Translations under genes and position numbers: made by a program
Notes under the pieces: model-generated
What the model saw: only the letters and a program-made list of their open reading frames with translations
Database searches by the model: none
What the model was told of the DNA's origin: nothing
Assembly (NCBI GenBank): GCA_963808705.1
Contig: CAWEHB010000004.1
Location: 1 to 64,000 of the forward strand
DNA from: JASHPR01 sp963808705
GTDB lineage: Bacteria; Actinomycetota; Actinomycetes; Streptosporangiales; Streptosporangiaceae
DNA: 64,000 nucleotides
Direction of reading: 5' to 3'
Shown: positions 35,453-42,656 of the stretch, piece by piece
Layout of the letters: every line of letters begins with the position of its first letter
Numbering within the stretch: position 1 is the stretch's first letter

Positions 35453-36514
35453 TCAGATGATCCGGACCGCGCCGACGTAGGCGTCCCAGAAGATCGGCTG
35501 GATCTGCACGTCCTGGCCGAAGGTGGGTGCGTCCAGCATCAGGCCGTTGCCCACGTACAGCCCGACGTGGCTGATGTCGGCGAAGAAGAACACCAGGTCA
35601 CCCGGCTGAAGCTGGCTGCGCGAGATGTGCTCGCCCTCGTTCCACTGGTCGCCGGTGAAGTGGTCCAGGCTGATCCCGACCTGGGCGTAGGCCCACATCA
35701 CCAGGCCCGAGCAGTCGAAGTCGTCCGGCCCGGCGCCGCCCCAGACGTACGGATCGCCGATCCTGGTCAGCGCGAACCGGAGCGCCTGCTCGCCGAGCGA
35801 GTCTCCGGTGATCGTGGGGGTGGGGTAGTGCCCGGTCTGCTGGAAGATGGCCAGGGCCTGGGCGAACGCCGAGCTGTTCAGCACGTTCTCCTTGGCCTGC
35901 ATCTGGCTGACCTTCTTGTTCATCGCCGCGGCCAGCTGGTCGGCCTTGGCGGCCTGCTGGCCGGAGGTCTGCTTGGCCCGGCTGGCGGCGCCCTCGGCCG
36001 CCGCGATCAGGCTCATCGTGCCGCTTTGCTCGTGCGCAAGCTGCTGGATGATCGACGCACGGTTCAGGATCTGCTGCGAGTCGGGGCTCTGCAGCAGCTC
36101 GATCGACGGGTTGAGCCCGCCGGACATGTAGGCCTCGGCGGCGATCTGGGCCACCGTGGCCTGCCCGGTGCCCAGCGCCTGCTCGTCGCGCTGCGCCGTC
36201 TCCTCGGCAATCTTGCTCTCCGTGCGCGCCTCGGTCAGCTGGATCTTGAGCGCGTCATACTGCTGGCTGAGTACGTCGATCTCGTTGGACAGCGTGTTCG
36301 CCTCGGTCACCGTGGCCTCGAAGCTGGACGGGTTTCCCCCTGCGCTGTCGGCGCTGCCGACCCCGCTGGGCAGCACCAAGCTGACCAGCGTGGCCGCGCT
36401 GGCCAGGACGGCCACGCGGCCCCAAGCCCGCGGTGCGCCGTTACGCTTGCGCCTTACGGCGCCATTCCCCCGTGAATCCATCTTGCCGTACCTGCCATGG
36501 GGCAAGAACTCCAC
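35453..36514 (-). CDS. Secreted NlpC/P60 peptidoglycan hydrolase (RipA-like)
   Basis: This is a 353-residue protein. GTG 36514 is preferred because AGGAG lies 7 nt upstream; ATG 36481 would remove 11 residues. A signal sequence with a basic lead (RRKRNGAPRAWGRVAVLASAA) ends near VGSADS. A long coiled-coil region (about 60-220) is followed by the NlpC/P60 domain: catalytic Cys in DDFDCSGLVMWAYAQ, His in ISHVGLYVGNG and the third polar residue near MLDAPTFG. Such enzymes cleave within the stem peptide, and the coiled coil usually keeps them inactive until needed. Its leader carries a c-di-AMP riboswitch, so its expression should fall when c-di-AMP rises. Confidence 0.9.
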   Translation of the reverse strand: MEFLPHGRYGKMDSRGNGAVRRKRNGAPRAWGRVAVLASAATLVSLVLPSGVGSADSAGGNPSSFEATVTEANTLSNEIDVLSQQYDALKIQLTEARTESKIAEETAQRDEQALGTGQATVAQIAAEAYMSGGLNPSIELLQSPDSQQILNRASIIQQLAHEQSGTMSLIAAAEGAASRAKQTSGQQAAKADQLAAAMNKKVSQMQAKENVLNSSAFAQALAIFQQTGHYPTPTITGDSLGEQALRFALTRIGDPYVWGGAGPDDFDCSGLVMWAYAQVGISLDHFTGDQWNEGEHISRSQLQPGDLVFFFADISHVGLYVGNGLMLDAPTFGQDVQIQPIFWDAYVGAVRII

Positions 36515-36521
36515 GTGGAGT
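36508..36521. promoter_or_regulatory. 14-bp perfect palindrome over the NlpC/P60 start codon
   Basis: ACTCCACGTGGAGT is perfectly self-complementary and covers the GTG start (36512-36514) and the bases between it and the AGGAG site. In RNA it could form a hairpin that hides the start codon, possibly as the output part of the upstream riboswitch; as DNA it could be a protein site. Confidence 0.4.
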
Positions 36522-36537
36522 CTCCTATTCTCCTAGG

Positions 36538-36715
36538 CCGCCTACCGGGTTAGCTGACGGGTTCGGGCCGGAGCTGAGCCCTACGGCGGGCTACGGCCTG
36601 CCAGAGTAGGCCGTGACCTGCCGATTCACCCCGGGGAGGATGGGTCCCCGGCTCCCCGGAACGCGTTGGCGCGTGCCAGGAACTCGGCGGGTTGTTCGCC
36701 GCTCTGTGAGAGCGG
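36538..36715 (-). promoter_or_regulatory. Cyclic di-AMP riboswitch (ydaO-yuaA class)
   Basis: On the minus strand the leader of the NlpC/P60 gene shows the ydaO signature in order: CCGCCGAGTTCCTGG, GCCGGGGACCCA, CCGGGGTGAATCGGC, CCGTAGGGCT, CCCGAACCCGTCAGCTAACC and GTAGGCGG. The outer stem can pair CCGCT (36711-36715) with GGCGG (36538-36542). This class binds c-di-AMP and in actinobacteria is typically found before cell-wall hydrolase genes such as rpf and nlpC; binding turns expression off. The ligand synthase DisA is encoded in this window at 46,221-47,333. Confidence 0.88.
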
Positions 36716-36894
36716 ACCGCAACTGGTAACAGCGTTGCAGGTTAATCTAAGTGGGGCATGGCGTTCACGGGAATGAACGAATTTTTTACGCTCCCCGCCT
36801 GCGGCAACGCCCCTTCCCCTTGATCAACCTGAAGCGGTGCGTGCCTGTTCGGTAACATCCGGTGGGCAAGCGAATCGGGAAGGGAGCGGCCGGC

Positions 36895-37398
36895 ATGGAT
36901 TACCTGGTCAGGCCGGCCCGCACCCGTGACGTCCGCTCGATCCGCCGGCTGATGGATGCGAATGTCGAGTCCGGGCGGCTCCTGGACAAGGCGACCGTCA
37001 CCCTGTACGAGGACATCCAGGAGTTCGTGGTCGCGGACCGGGCCAGCGACGGACAGGTGATCGGCTGCGGCGCGCTGCACGTCATGTGGGAGGACCTGGC
37101 GGAGTTCCGCACGATCGCGGTGGACGAGAGCTGCCAGGGCGAGGGCGTCGGGTACCAGATCGTCGAGGTGCTGCTGGCGCGGGCCCGCGAGCTTGGCGTG
37201 CGGCGGGTCTTCGTGCTCACCTTTGCGGTGAAATTCTTCGGCCGGCTCGGCTTCGAGGAGATCAGCGGGGAGGCCGCCTCTCCCGAGGTCTACGCCGAAC
37301 TGCTCCGCTCTTATGACGAGGGCGTGGCCGAGTTCCTCGACCTTGACCGCGTGAAGCCCAACACCCTGGGCAACACCCGGATGCTGCTGCGCCTCTGA
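36895..37398 (+). CDS. argA: Amino-acid N-acetyltransferase (GNAT-type N-acetylglutamate synthase)
   Basis: This is a 167-residue GNAT protein starting at ATG 36895. It has the acetyl-CoA site region DESCQGEGVGYQIVEVLL and the features of mycobacterial-type ArgA (Rv2747): VTLYEDIQEFVVA, GCGALHVMWEDLAEFRTIAVD and VAEFLDLDRVKPNTLGNTRMLL. That enzyme makes N-acetylglutamate, the first arginine precursor, with a short stand-alone GNAT fold. It is divergent from the riboswitch-controlled wall hydrolase. Its last 25 bases, stop included, are unit 1 of a four-copy repeat. Confidence 0.88.
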   Translation: MDYLVRPARTRDVRSIRRLMDANVESGRLLDKATVTLYEDIQEFVVADRASDGQVIGCGALHVMWEDLAEFRTIAVDESCQGEGVGYQIVEVLLARARELGVRRVFVLTFAVKFFGRLGFEEISGEAASPEVYAELLRSYDEGVAEFLDLDRVKPNTLGNTRMLLRL

Positions 37399-37473
37399 CA
37401 CCCGGATGCTGCTGCGCCTCTGACACCCGGATGCTGCTGCGCCTCAGACACCCGGATGCTGCTGCGCCTCAGA
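37374..37473 (+). repeat. Four tandem 25-bp units carrying the argA stop
   Basis: Units start at 37374, 37399, 37424 and 37449 (CACCCGGATGCTGCTGCGCC then a 5-base end). Units 1 and 2 end in CTCTGA, so both contain a TGA; units 3 and 4 end in CTCAGA. The unit encodes the argA C-terminal residues TRMLLRL. No gene occupies the following stretch up to 37,589. Confidence 0.92.
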
Positions 37474-37589
37474 CCGCGGCGCCCGGTGGCTTCCCGCACC
37501 CGCGCTGGTACCGGTTCCCGTTCGGCCCGCGCTTGTCCGCCAGCCAGATCCGCGCCCGCGCCCCGGACCGCCGGCGGCCCGCGCCGCGG

Positions 37590-40500
37590 CTAGAGCAGCC
37601 TGAGTTGCTTGCCGCCGGGCCTGCTGGGCCGGCCGGGGGCCCCGGACCGGTCGAGCAGCGCGGGGTCGATCGCGGCCAGGAACGGTGACCGGCCGGTGTC
37701 GCGGGTGCTGCCGTGCCTGGTGCGCCGGCTGGCACACGTCAGGTAGAGCCGCGCCCGCGCCCTGGTGATCCCGACGAACAGCAGCCGCCGTTCCTCGGCG
37801 AGTTCCGGCTCGGTCAGGGGCTCCCGGCCGGGAACCCGCAGCGGTAGCAGGTCCTTCTCGCACCCGGCGAGGAACACCACCTCGAACTCCAGCCCCTTGG
37901 CGGCGTGCAAGGTGAGCAGCGTCACCGCGTCGGCCCGCGGGTCGAGGGCGTCGGTCTCCGCGCCGAGCGAGATCTCGGTGAGAAACCGCTCCAGGTCGCT
38001 GCCGCACCGCCGGGCGAGCGGGGCGAGGACCTCGCCCGCGGCGCGCACGTCCACGGCCGCGGCGGGGTCAGCCGCCCTGGCGGCCAGCGCTCGCACCGCG
38101 CGCCGCAGCCGGTCGGCGACCGCCGCACCGCCGGAGTCGGCGAGCCGCATCTCCCTGACGATCTCGGGAACCCCCGTCCGCCGCTCGAGCAGGTCGTGGG
38201 AGCTCTTCTGGAACGGCAGCCCGGCGCGGGTCAGGGCCTGGCCGAGCGGCTCCGCCTGAGCGTCGGTCCGGTACAGCACCGCGACATCGGACAGGCCGAG
38301 CCCGTCATGGCCCTGCGCCCCGGCCCGGCCGGTGTCCAGCGAGTGGAACGACGCCCCGCCCAGCAGCCGCTCGATCTCGCGGGCGATCCAGGCTGCCTCG
38401 GCGCGCTCGTCTGCGGCTTCGTGAAACCCGATCAAGGTGTCAGCGAGAGAAGGCGGCGCAGGAGGCGCGGCCTGGCTGCCCGGCGTTCCTGGCCCGCCGG
38501 GCATCACGTCCCCCGCCGGATGCAGGACCCGGCCGGGGACGAGCGAGCACGGAGCTATGGCCTGCAACGCTCCAGTAACGATCGCCCGGCTGGATCGGTA
38601 ATTCCGGGTCAACTGCCGCGTCGCCGCGCCGGGGTAGTCGCGGCCGAAGCGGAGGAACAGGCTCACGTCGGCCCCGCGGAAGCCGTAGATCGCCTGATCC
38701 GGATCGCCGATCACGGTCAGCCCGCGGCCGTCGCCCGCCAGCAGCCGCAGCAGCCCGTACTGGGCGGCGTCGATGTCCTGGTACTCGTCCACGCTGATCC
38801 GCGGCCAGCGCTCGCGGAGCGACCCGGCAATGTCCGGCTCCGCGGCCAGCAAATCCGCGGACAGTTCGATCAGGCCGTCGAAGTCCACCAGGTCGCGCGC
38901 GGCGAGCGCCTTGACCAGCAGTTCCCGGGTGGCTGGCTCGGCTGCCGCATCGGCCAGCAGCCGCCCGCCGTCCCGCGCCGACCCGGTGAGCTCGGCGGCG
39001 ACCTCGAGCCGGGCCGCGTCGTCGGCCACGCGGAAGCCGGCGGCCAGCCCGGCCCGCTCGTGGTTCTCTCGCAGGATCATCATGCCCAGCCCGTGGAAGG
39101 TCGTGACCGTGATATCCGGTGCGCCGGGATGTTCTGCGGCAGGGTGCTCGGCGCCGGGATGTTCTGCGGCAGGGTGCTCGGCGCCGGGGTGTTCTGCAGC
39201 AGGGTGCCCTGTGGTACGAAGCACGGCGCCGGGGAGCATGACCGCGAGCCTCGCACGCATCTCCTCGGCGGCGCGCCGGGTGAACGTGATGGCCAGGCAC
39301 GACTGCCCGGGCATCCCGTGGCTGGCGACCTCGCTGGCGATCCGGCGGGTCAGCGTGCGTGTCTTGCCGGTTCCCGGCCCGGCGACGATCATCAGCGGGC
39401 TCCCGGCTTCCGCGGCGGCCTGCTGATCCGGGTCGAGGCCGGGCGCGCCGGCGGACCGTCCGGCTGGCCGGGCCTTTCTTCTTTTCTTGCCGGCCGGACC
39501 CGCAGCGGGCTCGCCGGCAGGCCCCGCGTGACGCTGGCCGGGCGGCCGCGCGTCCGGCTGGCCAGGTCCCGCGGGCTGGCGGGCGGGCGGAGCCGGGCTG
39601 GCCAGGTCAAAGAGGGCGTCGGCCCGGTTCAGTTCCCCGGGCCCGAACAGGGCGACTATTCCGTACTCACCGTCGTACCCGGCCTCGCGCCGTACCTCGC
39701 CGCGGCGCAGCCGGCCCACCGCCTCCGCCAGCAGGGTGCCGCCGACCCGGCGCAGATCGTCGGCGTCCGCCTCGGTGAGGATGCCAAGCTCGGGTCCGAG
39801 GGCAGCAACGAGCCTGTCCACCTCGGCGCTGACCTTCTTACTCCTCGGCCCGGTGGCCATAATTTCCCCGACTATCTGCGGCAGCTGCACCAGGTTGGTG
39901 AATCCCGGCGCGCCGGGCGGCCGGTAGCCAGCAGGTCGGTCGGCAAGCTCGGTAACCCGGTGCAGCACGCCGATGGTGAGCGGCTTGCCGCACTCCGGGC
40001 AGGTTCCTTCGTGTTCCCTGCTCTGCGCCGGCTCAAAACGGACCCCGCATTTCCTGTGACCGTCTAGGTGGTACTTGCCTTCTTCCGGATAGAACTCGAT
40101 CGTGCCCGCCAGCCCGTCGCCGGTACGCAGGGCATCCGCCATCGCGAAGTAATCCAGCGATGCGCCGAAGGTCGTGGCCTCGCGACCGAGCATCGGCGGT
40201 GAATGCGCGTCCGAGTTGCTCACCAGCCGATAGCCATCGAGTGACGAGCACCGCCAGTTCATGGACGGATCTGAGGACAGCCCGGTCTCGATCGCGAATA
40301 CCTCAGGCGCCAGATCGCCGTAGCAGTCCGCCACGGCATCGAAGCCGGATTTGGATCCCAGTACGGCAAACCACGGGGTCCACGCGTGCGCGGGAACCAG
40401 GTAGCAGCCCGGGCCGCCGTCGAGCGTGATCTCGAGCAGGTGGCGCGAGTCCAGGCCGAGAATCGGCCGGCCGTCAGACGCCAGGTTGCCGACCTTCGAT

Positions 40501-40874
40501 AGCGCGCGGGTGATGCGGTCCGCCGCTTCGAATGTCGGGGCGTAGAGAAGATGGTGTACTTTCCTCGTCCGCTCCCCGCCCCGGTAGATCGTGGATATCT
40601 CCGCGGAAAGCATGAACCGCACGTCGCCGCCGCAACTGGTCGGCATGGTGCGCCACAGCCGATCCTCGGCCTCCTCGGCTAGCCGGAACAAGCCCGGCTC
40701 GGCCGGCACCAGGGACTCCCTCAGCTCTTCCGCCCACCCCGGATGGGTAAAATCGCCCGTGCCCACCACGGTGATCCCTTTGCGGCGCGCCCACCATGCG
40801 AGGTGATCGAGGTCGCAGTCCCTGCTGCAGGCGCGGGAGAATCTGGAGTGGATGTGCAGGTCGGCGTGGAACAT
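37590..40874 (-). CDS. EndoQ-like PHP nuclease fused to a UvrD-family helicase
   Basis: This is a fusion of about 1,094 residues. I start at ATG 40874 (MFHADLHIHSRFSRACS), as EndoQ proteins begin; GTG 40943 would add 23 residues. The N-terminal ~400 residues hold PHP metal motifs (DLHIHSRFS, GTGDFTH, HHLLYAP, HAWTPWF, SNSDAHSPP) and a zinc site formed by CGVRF and CPECGK. These are typical of endonuclease Q, which nicks DNA at deaminated bases. A Pro/Gly/Lys-rich linker leads to a UvrD helicase with AGPGTGKTRTLTRRI, VDEYQDID, GDPDQAIYGFRGAD, LHAAKGLEFEVVFLAG and EERRLLFVGITRARARLYL. Expected role: recognition and processing of damaged DNA in one polypeptide. Confidence 0.88.
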   Translation of the reverse strand: MFHADLHIHSRFSRACSRDCDLDHLAWWARRKGITVVGTGDFTHPGWAEELRESLVPAEPGLFRLAEEAEDRLWRTMPTSCGGDVRFMLSAEISTIYRGGERTRKVHHLLYAPTFEAADRITRALSKVGNLASDGRPILGLDSRHLLEITLDGGPGCYLVPAHAWTPWFAVLGSKSGFDAVADCYGDLAPEVFAIETGLSSDPSMNWRCSSLDGYRLVSNSDAHSPPMLGREATTFGASLDYFAMADALRTGDGLAGTIEFYPEEGKYHLDGHRKCGVRFEPAQSREHEGTCPECGKPLTIGVLHRVTELADRPAGYRPPGAPGFTNLVQLPQIVGEIMATGPRSKKVSAEVDRLVAALGPELGILTEADADDLRRVGGTLLAEAVGRLRRGEVRREAGYDGEYGIVALFGPGELNRADALFDLASPAPPARQPAGPGQPDARPPGQRHAGPAGEPAAGPAGKKRRKARPAGRSAGAPGLDPDQQAAAEAGSPLMIVAGPGTGKTRTLTRRIASEVASHGMPGQSCLAITFTRRAAEEMRARLAVMLPGAVLRTTGHPAAEHPGAEHPAAEHPGAEHPAAEHPGAPDITVTTFHGLGMMILRENHERAGLAAGFRVADDAARLEVAAELTGSARDGGRLLADAAAEPATRELLVKALAARDLVDFDGLIELSADLLAAEPDIAGSLRERWPRISVDEYQDIDAAQYGLLRLLAGDGRGLTVIGDPDQAIYGFRGADVSLFLRFGRDYPGAATRQLTRNYRSSRAIVTGALQAIAPCSLVPGRVLHPAGDVMPGGPGTPGSQAAPPAPPSLADTLIGFHEAADERAEAAWIAREIERLLGGASFHSLDTGRAGAQGHDGLGLSDVAVLYRTDAQAEPLGQALTRAGLPFQKSSHDLLERRTGVPEIVREMRLADSGGAAVADRLRRAVRALAARAADPAAAVDVRAAGEVLAPLARRCGSDLERFLTEISLGAETDALDPRADAVTLLTLHAAKGLEFEVVFLAGCEKDLLPLRVPGREPLTEPELAEERRLLFVGITRARARLYLTCASRRTRHGSTRDTGRSPFLAAIDPALLDRSGAPGRPSRPGGKQLRLL
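39112..39210 (-). repeat. Coding tandem repeat in the EndoQ-UvrD fusion
   Basis: About three copies of a 36-bp unit encode an (A/G)AEHP repeat (HPAAEHPGAEHP pattern) between LPGAVLRTTG and PDITVTTFHGLG. It inserts a flexible, His/Pro-rich loop into the helicase domain between the first and next conserved motifs. Being a multiple of three, it keeps the frame. Confidence 0.85.
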
Positions 40875-41197
40875 ACCGTCGTGGTCCGCTCTCCCGTTAT
40901 TGTCTGCGCCCAGTGTGTGCGCCAGCCGATCCGATACTGCCACGCGGTACTGACACCCGGTGGCTCGGTTGCGATCACGGTGGCCGTGACCCCTTCTTGA
41001 TCATTTGGCACCGCCGACCACTGGCGGGCATGGGCCGGCGATCGAGTCCCCGACGCGATCGGCCAGAATGCCAATGAGGCCCCGGTGCCGCCTGGCCAGG
41101 GCCGCCGGCCTGCCGCCCGGGCCGGCGGCAGGCGCGAAGGCAGCCAGCCATGACCGGCACCGACCAAGATCGCATCGGAATGAAGGAGGTGCGCCCG
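40875..41197. other. Intergenic stretch between EndoQ-UvrD and the small membrane protein
   Basis: In this 323-bp gap I see no convincing gene. It holds a 10-bp GC-rich inverted repeat (GCCGCCGGCC 41101-41110, GGCCGGCGGC 41120-41129) and, at its end, the AAGGAGGT ribosome-binding site (41183-41190) of the next gene. Confidence 0.5.
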
Positions 41198-41416
41198 ATG
41201 CTGCAGGATCTGACGGTGCTCGCGCCTCCGCTTCTCATGTGCGCCGCATTCCTCGTCGCGGTCGGCGCCTTCCTCCGGCATGAGATGAGTGCATCCCGCA
41301 GGCATCGCGATCAGGAAGCGTCCGGCCGTATTTCGGATGACGGAACGATTCCTGATAGCGCGAGCAGCCAAGCGGCTGTGCAGTCTGATGAGGCGGATGC
41401 ATCAGGAGCCGATTGA
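41198..41416 (+). CDS. Small single-span membrane protein
   Basis: This is a 72-residue protein starting at ATG 41198, 7 nt after a perfect AAGGAGGT. It has one hydrophobic helix (about 6-25, LTVLAPPLLMCAAFLVAVGA), a basic patch (RHEMSASRRHRD) and an acidic/Ser/Ala-rich tail ending QSDEADASGAD. The charge distribution suggests the C-terminal tail stays in the cytoplasm. I do not recognise a family. It lies upstream of lsr2 on the same strand, but lsr2 has its own promoter-like sequence. Confidence 0.65.
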   Translation: MLQDLTVLAPPLLMCAAFLVAVGAFLRHEMSASRRHRDQEASGRISDDGTIPDSASSQAAVQSDEADASGAD

Positions 41417-41526
41417 CGGCGACGGCCGATCCTGGACTGATTACGGAGAGTTACGACCCTCTTCCGGATTGCCGTCGCCTTCTCGCGATGTGGGAACTAG
41501 GGGTCACGAATCGTTGTACCCCGGAA

Positions 41527-41555
41527 TTGGCATCCGCAAGAGTATCTGGTATATG
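41527..41555 (+). promoter_or_regulatory. Promoter-like sequence upstream of lsr2
   Basis: TTGGCA (41527-41532), 17 bp, then TATATG (41550-41555) resembles a housekeeping -35/-10 pair. It lies in an AT-richer patch unusual for this genome, about 50 bp before the lsr2 start. Confidence 0.5.
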
Positions 41556-41604
41556 TTTTAAGCAACCTCCCCAAAAGGCTTGCTCAGCAGAAAGGCTGGC
41601 TCCC

Positions 41605-41928
41605 ATGGCGCAGAAGGTCCAAGTGCTGCTCGTAGATGATCTCGATGGGGGCGAGGCATCAGAGACAGTGTCGTTCAGCCTCGACGGCACTGCCTACGAG
41701 ATCGACCTGAGTTCCGAAAACGCGGCCAAGCTCCGCAAAGATTTCGCCCAGTACATCGACCGCGCTCGCAAGGGCGGCGGCGGCGGTCGGCGTCGTCGCG
41801 CCCGGACCGGTCCGGGTCGCGAGCGGAGCGCCGAGATCAGGGCATGGGCTAGGCAACGGGGTCACAAGGTAAGCGAACGCGGCCGCATTCCGGCCACGAT
41901 CATCGTGGAGTACGACGCATCGCATTAG
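41605..41928 (+). CDS. lsr2: Lsr2 nucleoid-associated protein
   Basis: This is a 107-residue H-NS-like protein that coats AT-rich and foreign DNA and silences it in actinobacteria. It starts at ATG 41605 (MAQKVQVLLVDDLDGGEA). The dimerisation domain has VSFSLDGTAYEIDLSSENAA, then a linker rich in Gly and Arg. The C-terminal DNA-binding domain has the AT-hook-like RGRIPATIIVEY (the xRGRx motif) after IRAWARQRGHKVSE. It sits upstream of clpC as in mycobacteria and Streptomyces. Confidence 0.95.
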   Translation: MAQKVQVLLVDDLDGGEASETVSFSLDGTAYEIDLSSENAAKLRKDFAQYIDRARKGGGGGRRRRARTGPGRERSAEIRAWARQRGHKVSERGRIPATIIVEYDASH

Positions 41929-42656
41929 GCACCAGGCGGCACGACAAGCAGGATCGGGGCGCGCGATCGCCTGCCTTCCCTGCGACCGCGTCGCTGGCGT
42001 AGCAGTCATCCGCGGATTAGCTTCAGTCCGGGTCGGCTAGGTCCGGCATCGGCCAAGCGCGGAATCGGACAAGCGCAGTTGAAGTGCACTAGAAATGCCA
42101 GCGGCGTATCCCGTGGCACGCATGTCGCGTTCGCGTGAGTGCGGCGGGATACGCCGCTAGCCTGCGTTCGCGCGAGTTGCCCGTAGTTCATGCGGCCCGT
42201 GGTTCGCCGAGCCCTGTGGTTGACGCGGCCCCTGGGTCGCGCGGCTTGTGGCTCGTACTGGCTGCCGGGATCCGTCCGGCCGCCGGGATCCGTCCGGCCG
42301 CCGCGCATCCTGATCGGGCCCGAGCTGCGGGCGCCGCGATGCCCCGGAGCGGTCCGCCCCGCGGCAGGTGTCCGCGACGCCCCGGGCCCGGGCCGCCGCG
42401 GTCGGCCGGGCTGCGGGTCTCCAGTGGCGTGCCGACGATTGCATCGGCCCGCCTCGCCGGTCGTTCGCTCGCGGCGTAGCGGGGAACACTGCCCGTCTAC
42501 CACAGGTTTTATGGGATGAACGGCCGGTCGTCGGGGAACGTTTTACATATGTGACACATTGCACCCGAGGCGTCGCCCGGCGCACCGGCTACCATGCGGA
42601 AGGGAAGGGGCATCGCAGTGGGTCCCGCCCCGACCGCCCTGTGAGGGAGCTACGAG
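41929..42656. other. 728-bp intergenic region between lsr2 and clpC
   Basis: I find no convincing gene on either strand; the open frames here are low-complexity Arg/Pro/Gly translations. It contains the 14-bp inverted repeat at 42100-42158, an 18-bp tandem duplication (GCCGGGATCCGTCCGGCC at 42264-42281 and 42282-42299) and an AT-rich ACATATGT palindrome near 42,545 that may belong to the clpC promoter. Confidence 0.5.
42100..42158. other. Perfect 14-bp inverted repeat downstream of lsr2
   Basis: AGCGGCGTATCCCG (42100-42113) and CGGGATACGCCGCT (42145-42158) flank 31 bp. It lies 171 bp after the lsr2 stop. It could terminate lsr2 transcription, or act in the clpC leader if that promoter lies further upstream. 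Confidence 0.5.

Noticed and set aside
39112..39210. Regular repeats that could suggest a CRISPR array
   Set aside because: Units are contiguous, have no unique spacers and lie in frame inside a helicase gene.
42006..42503. Open frames on both strands in the lsr2-clpC gap
   Set aside because: Low-complexity Arg/Pro/Gly translations with no good ribosome-binding site or recognisable motif.
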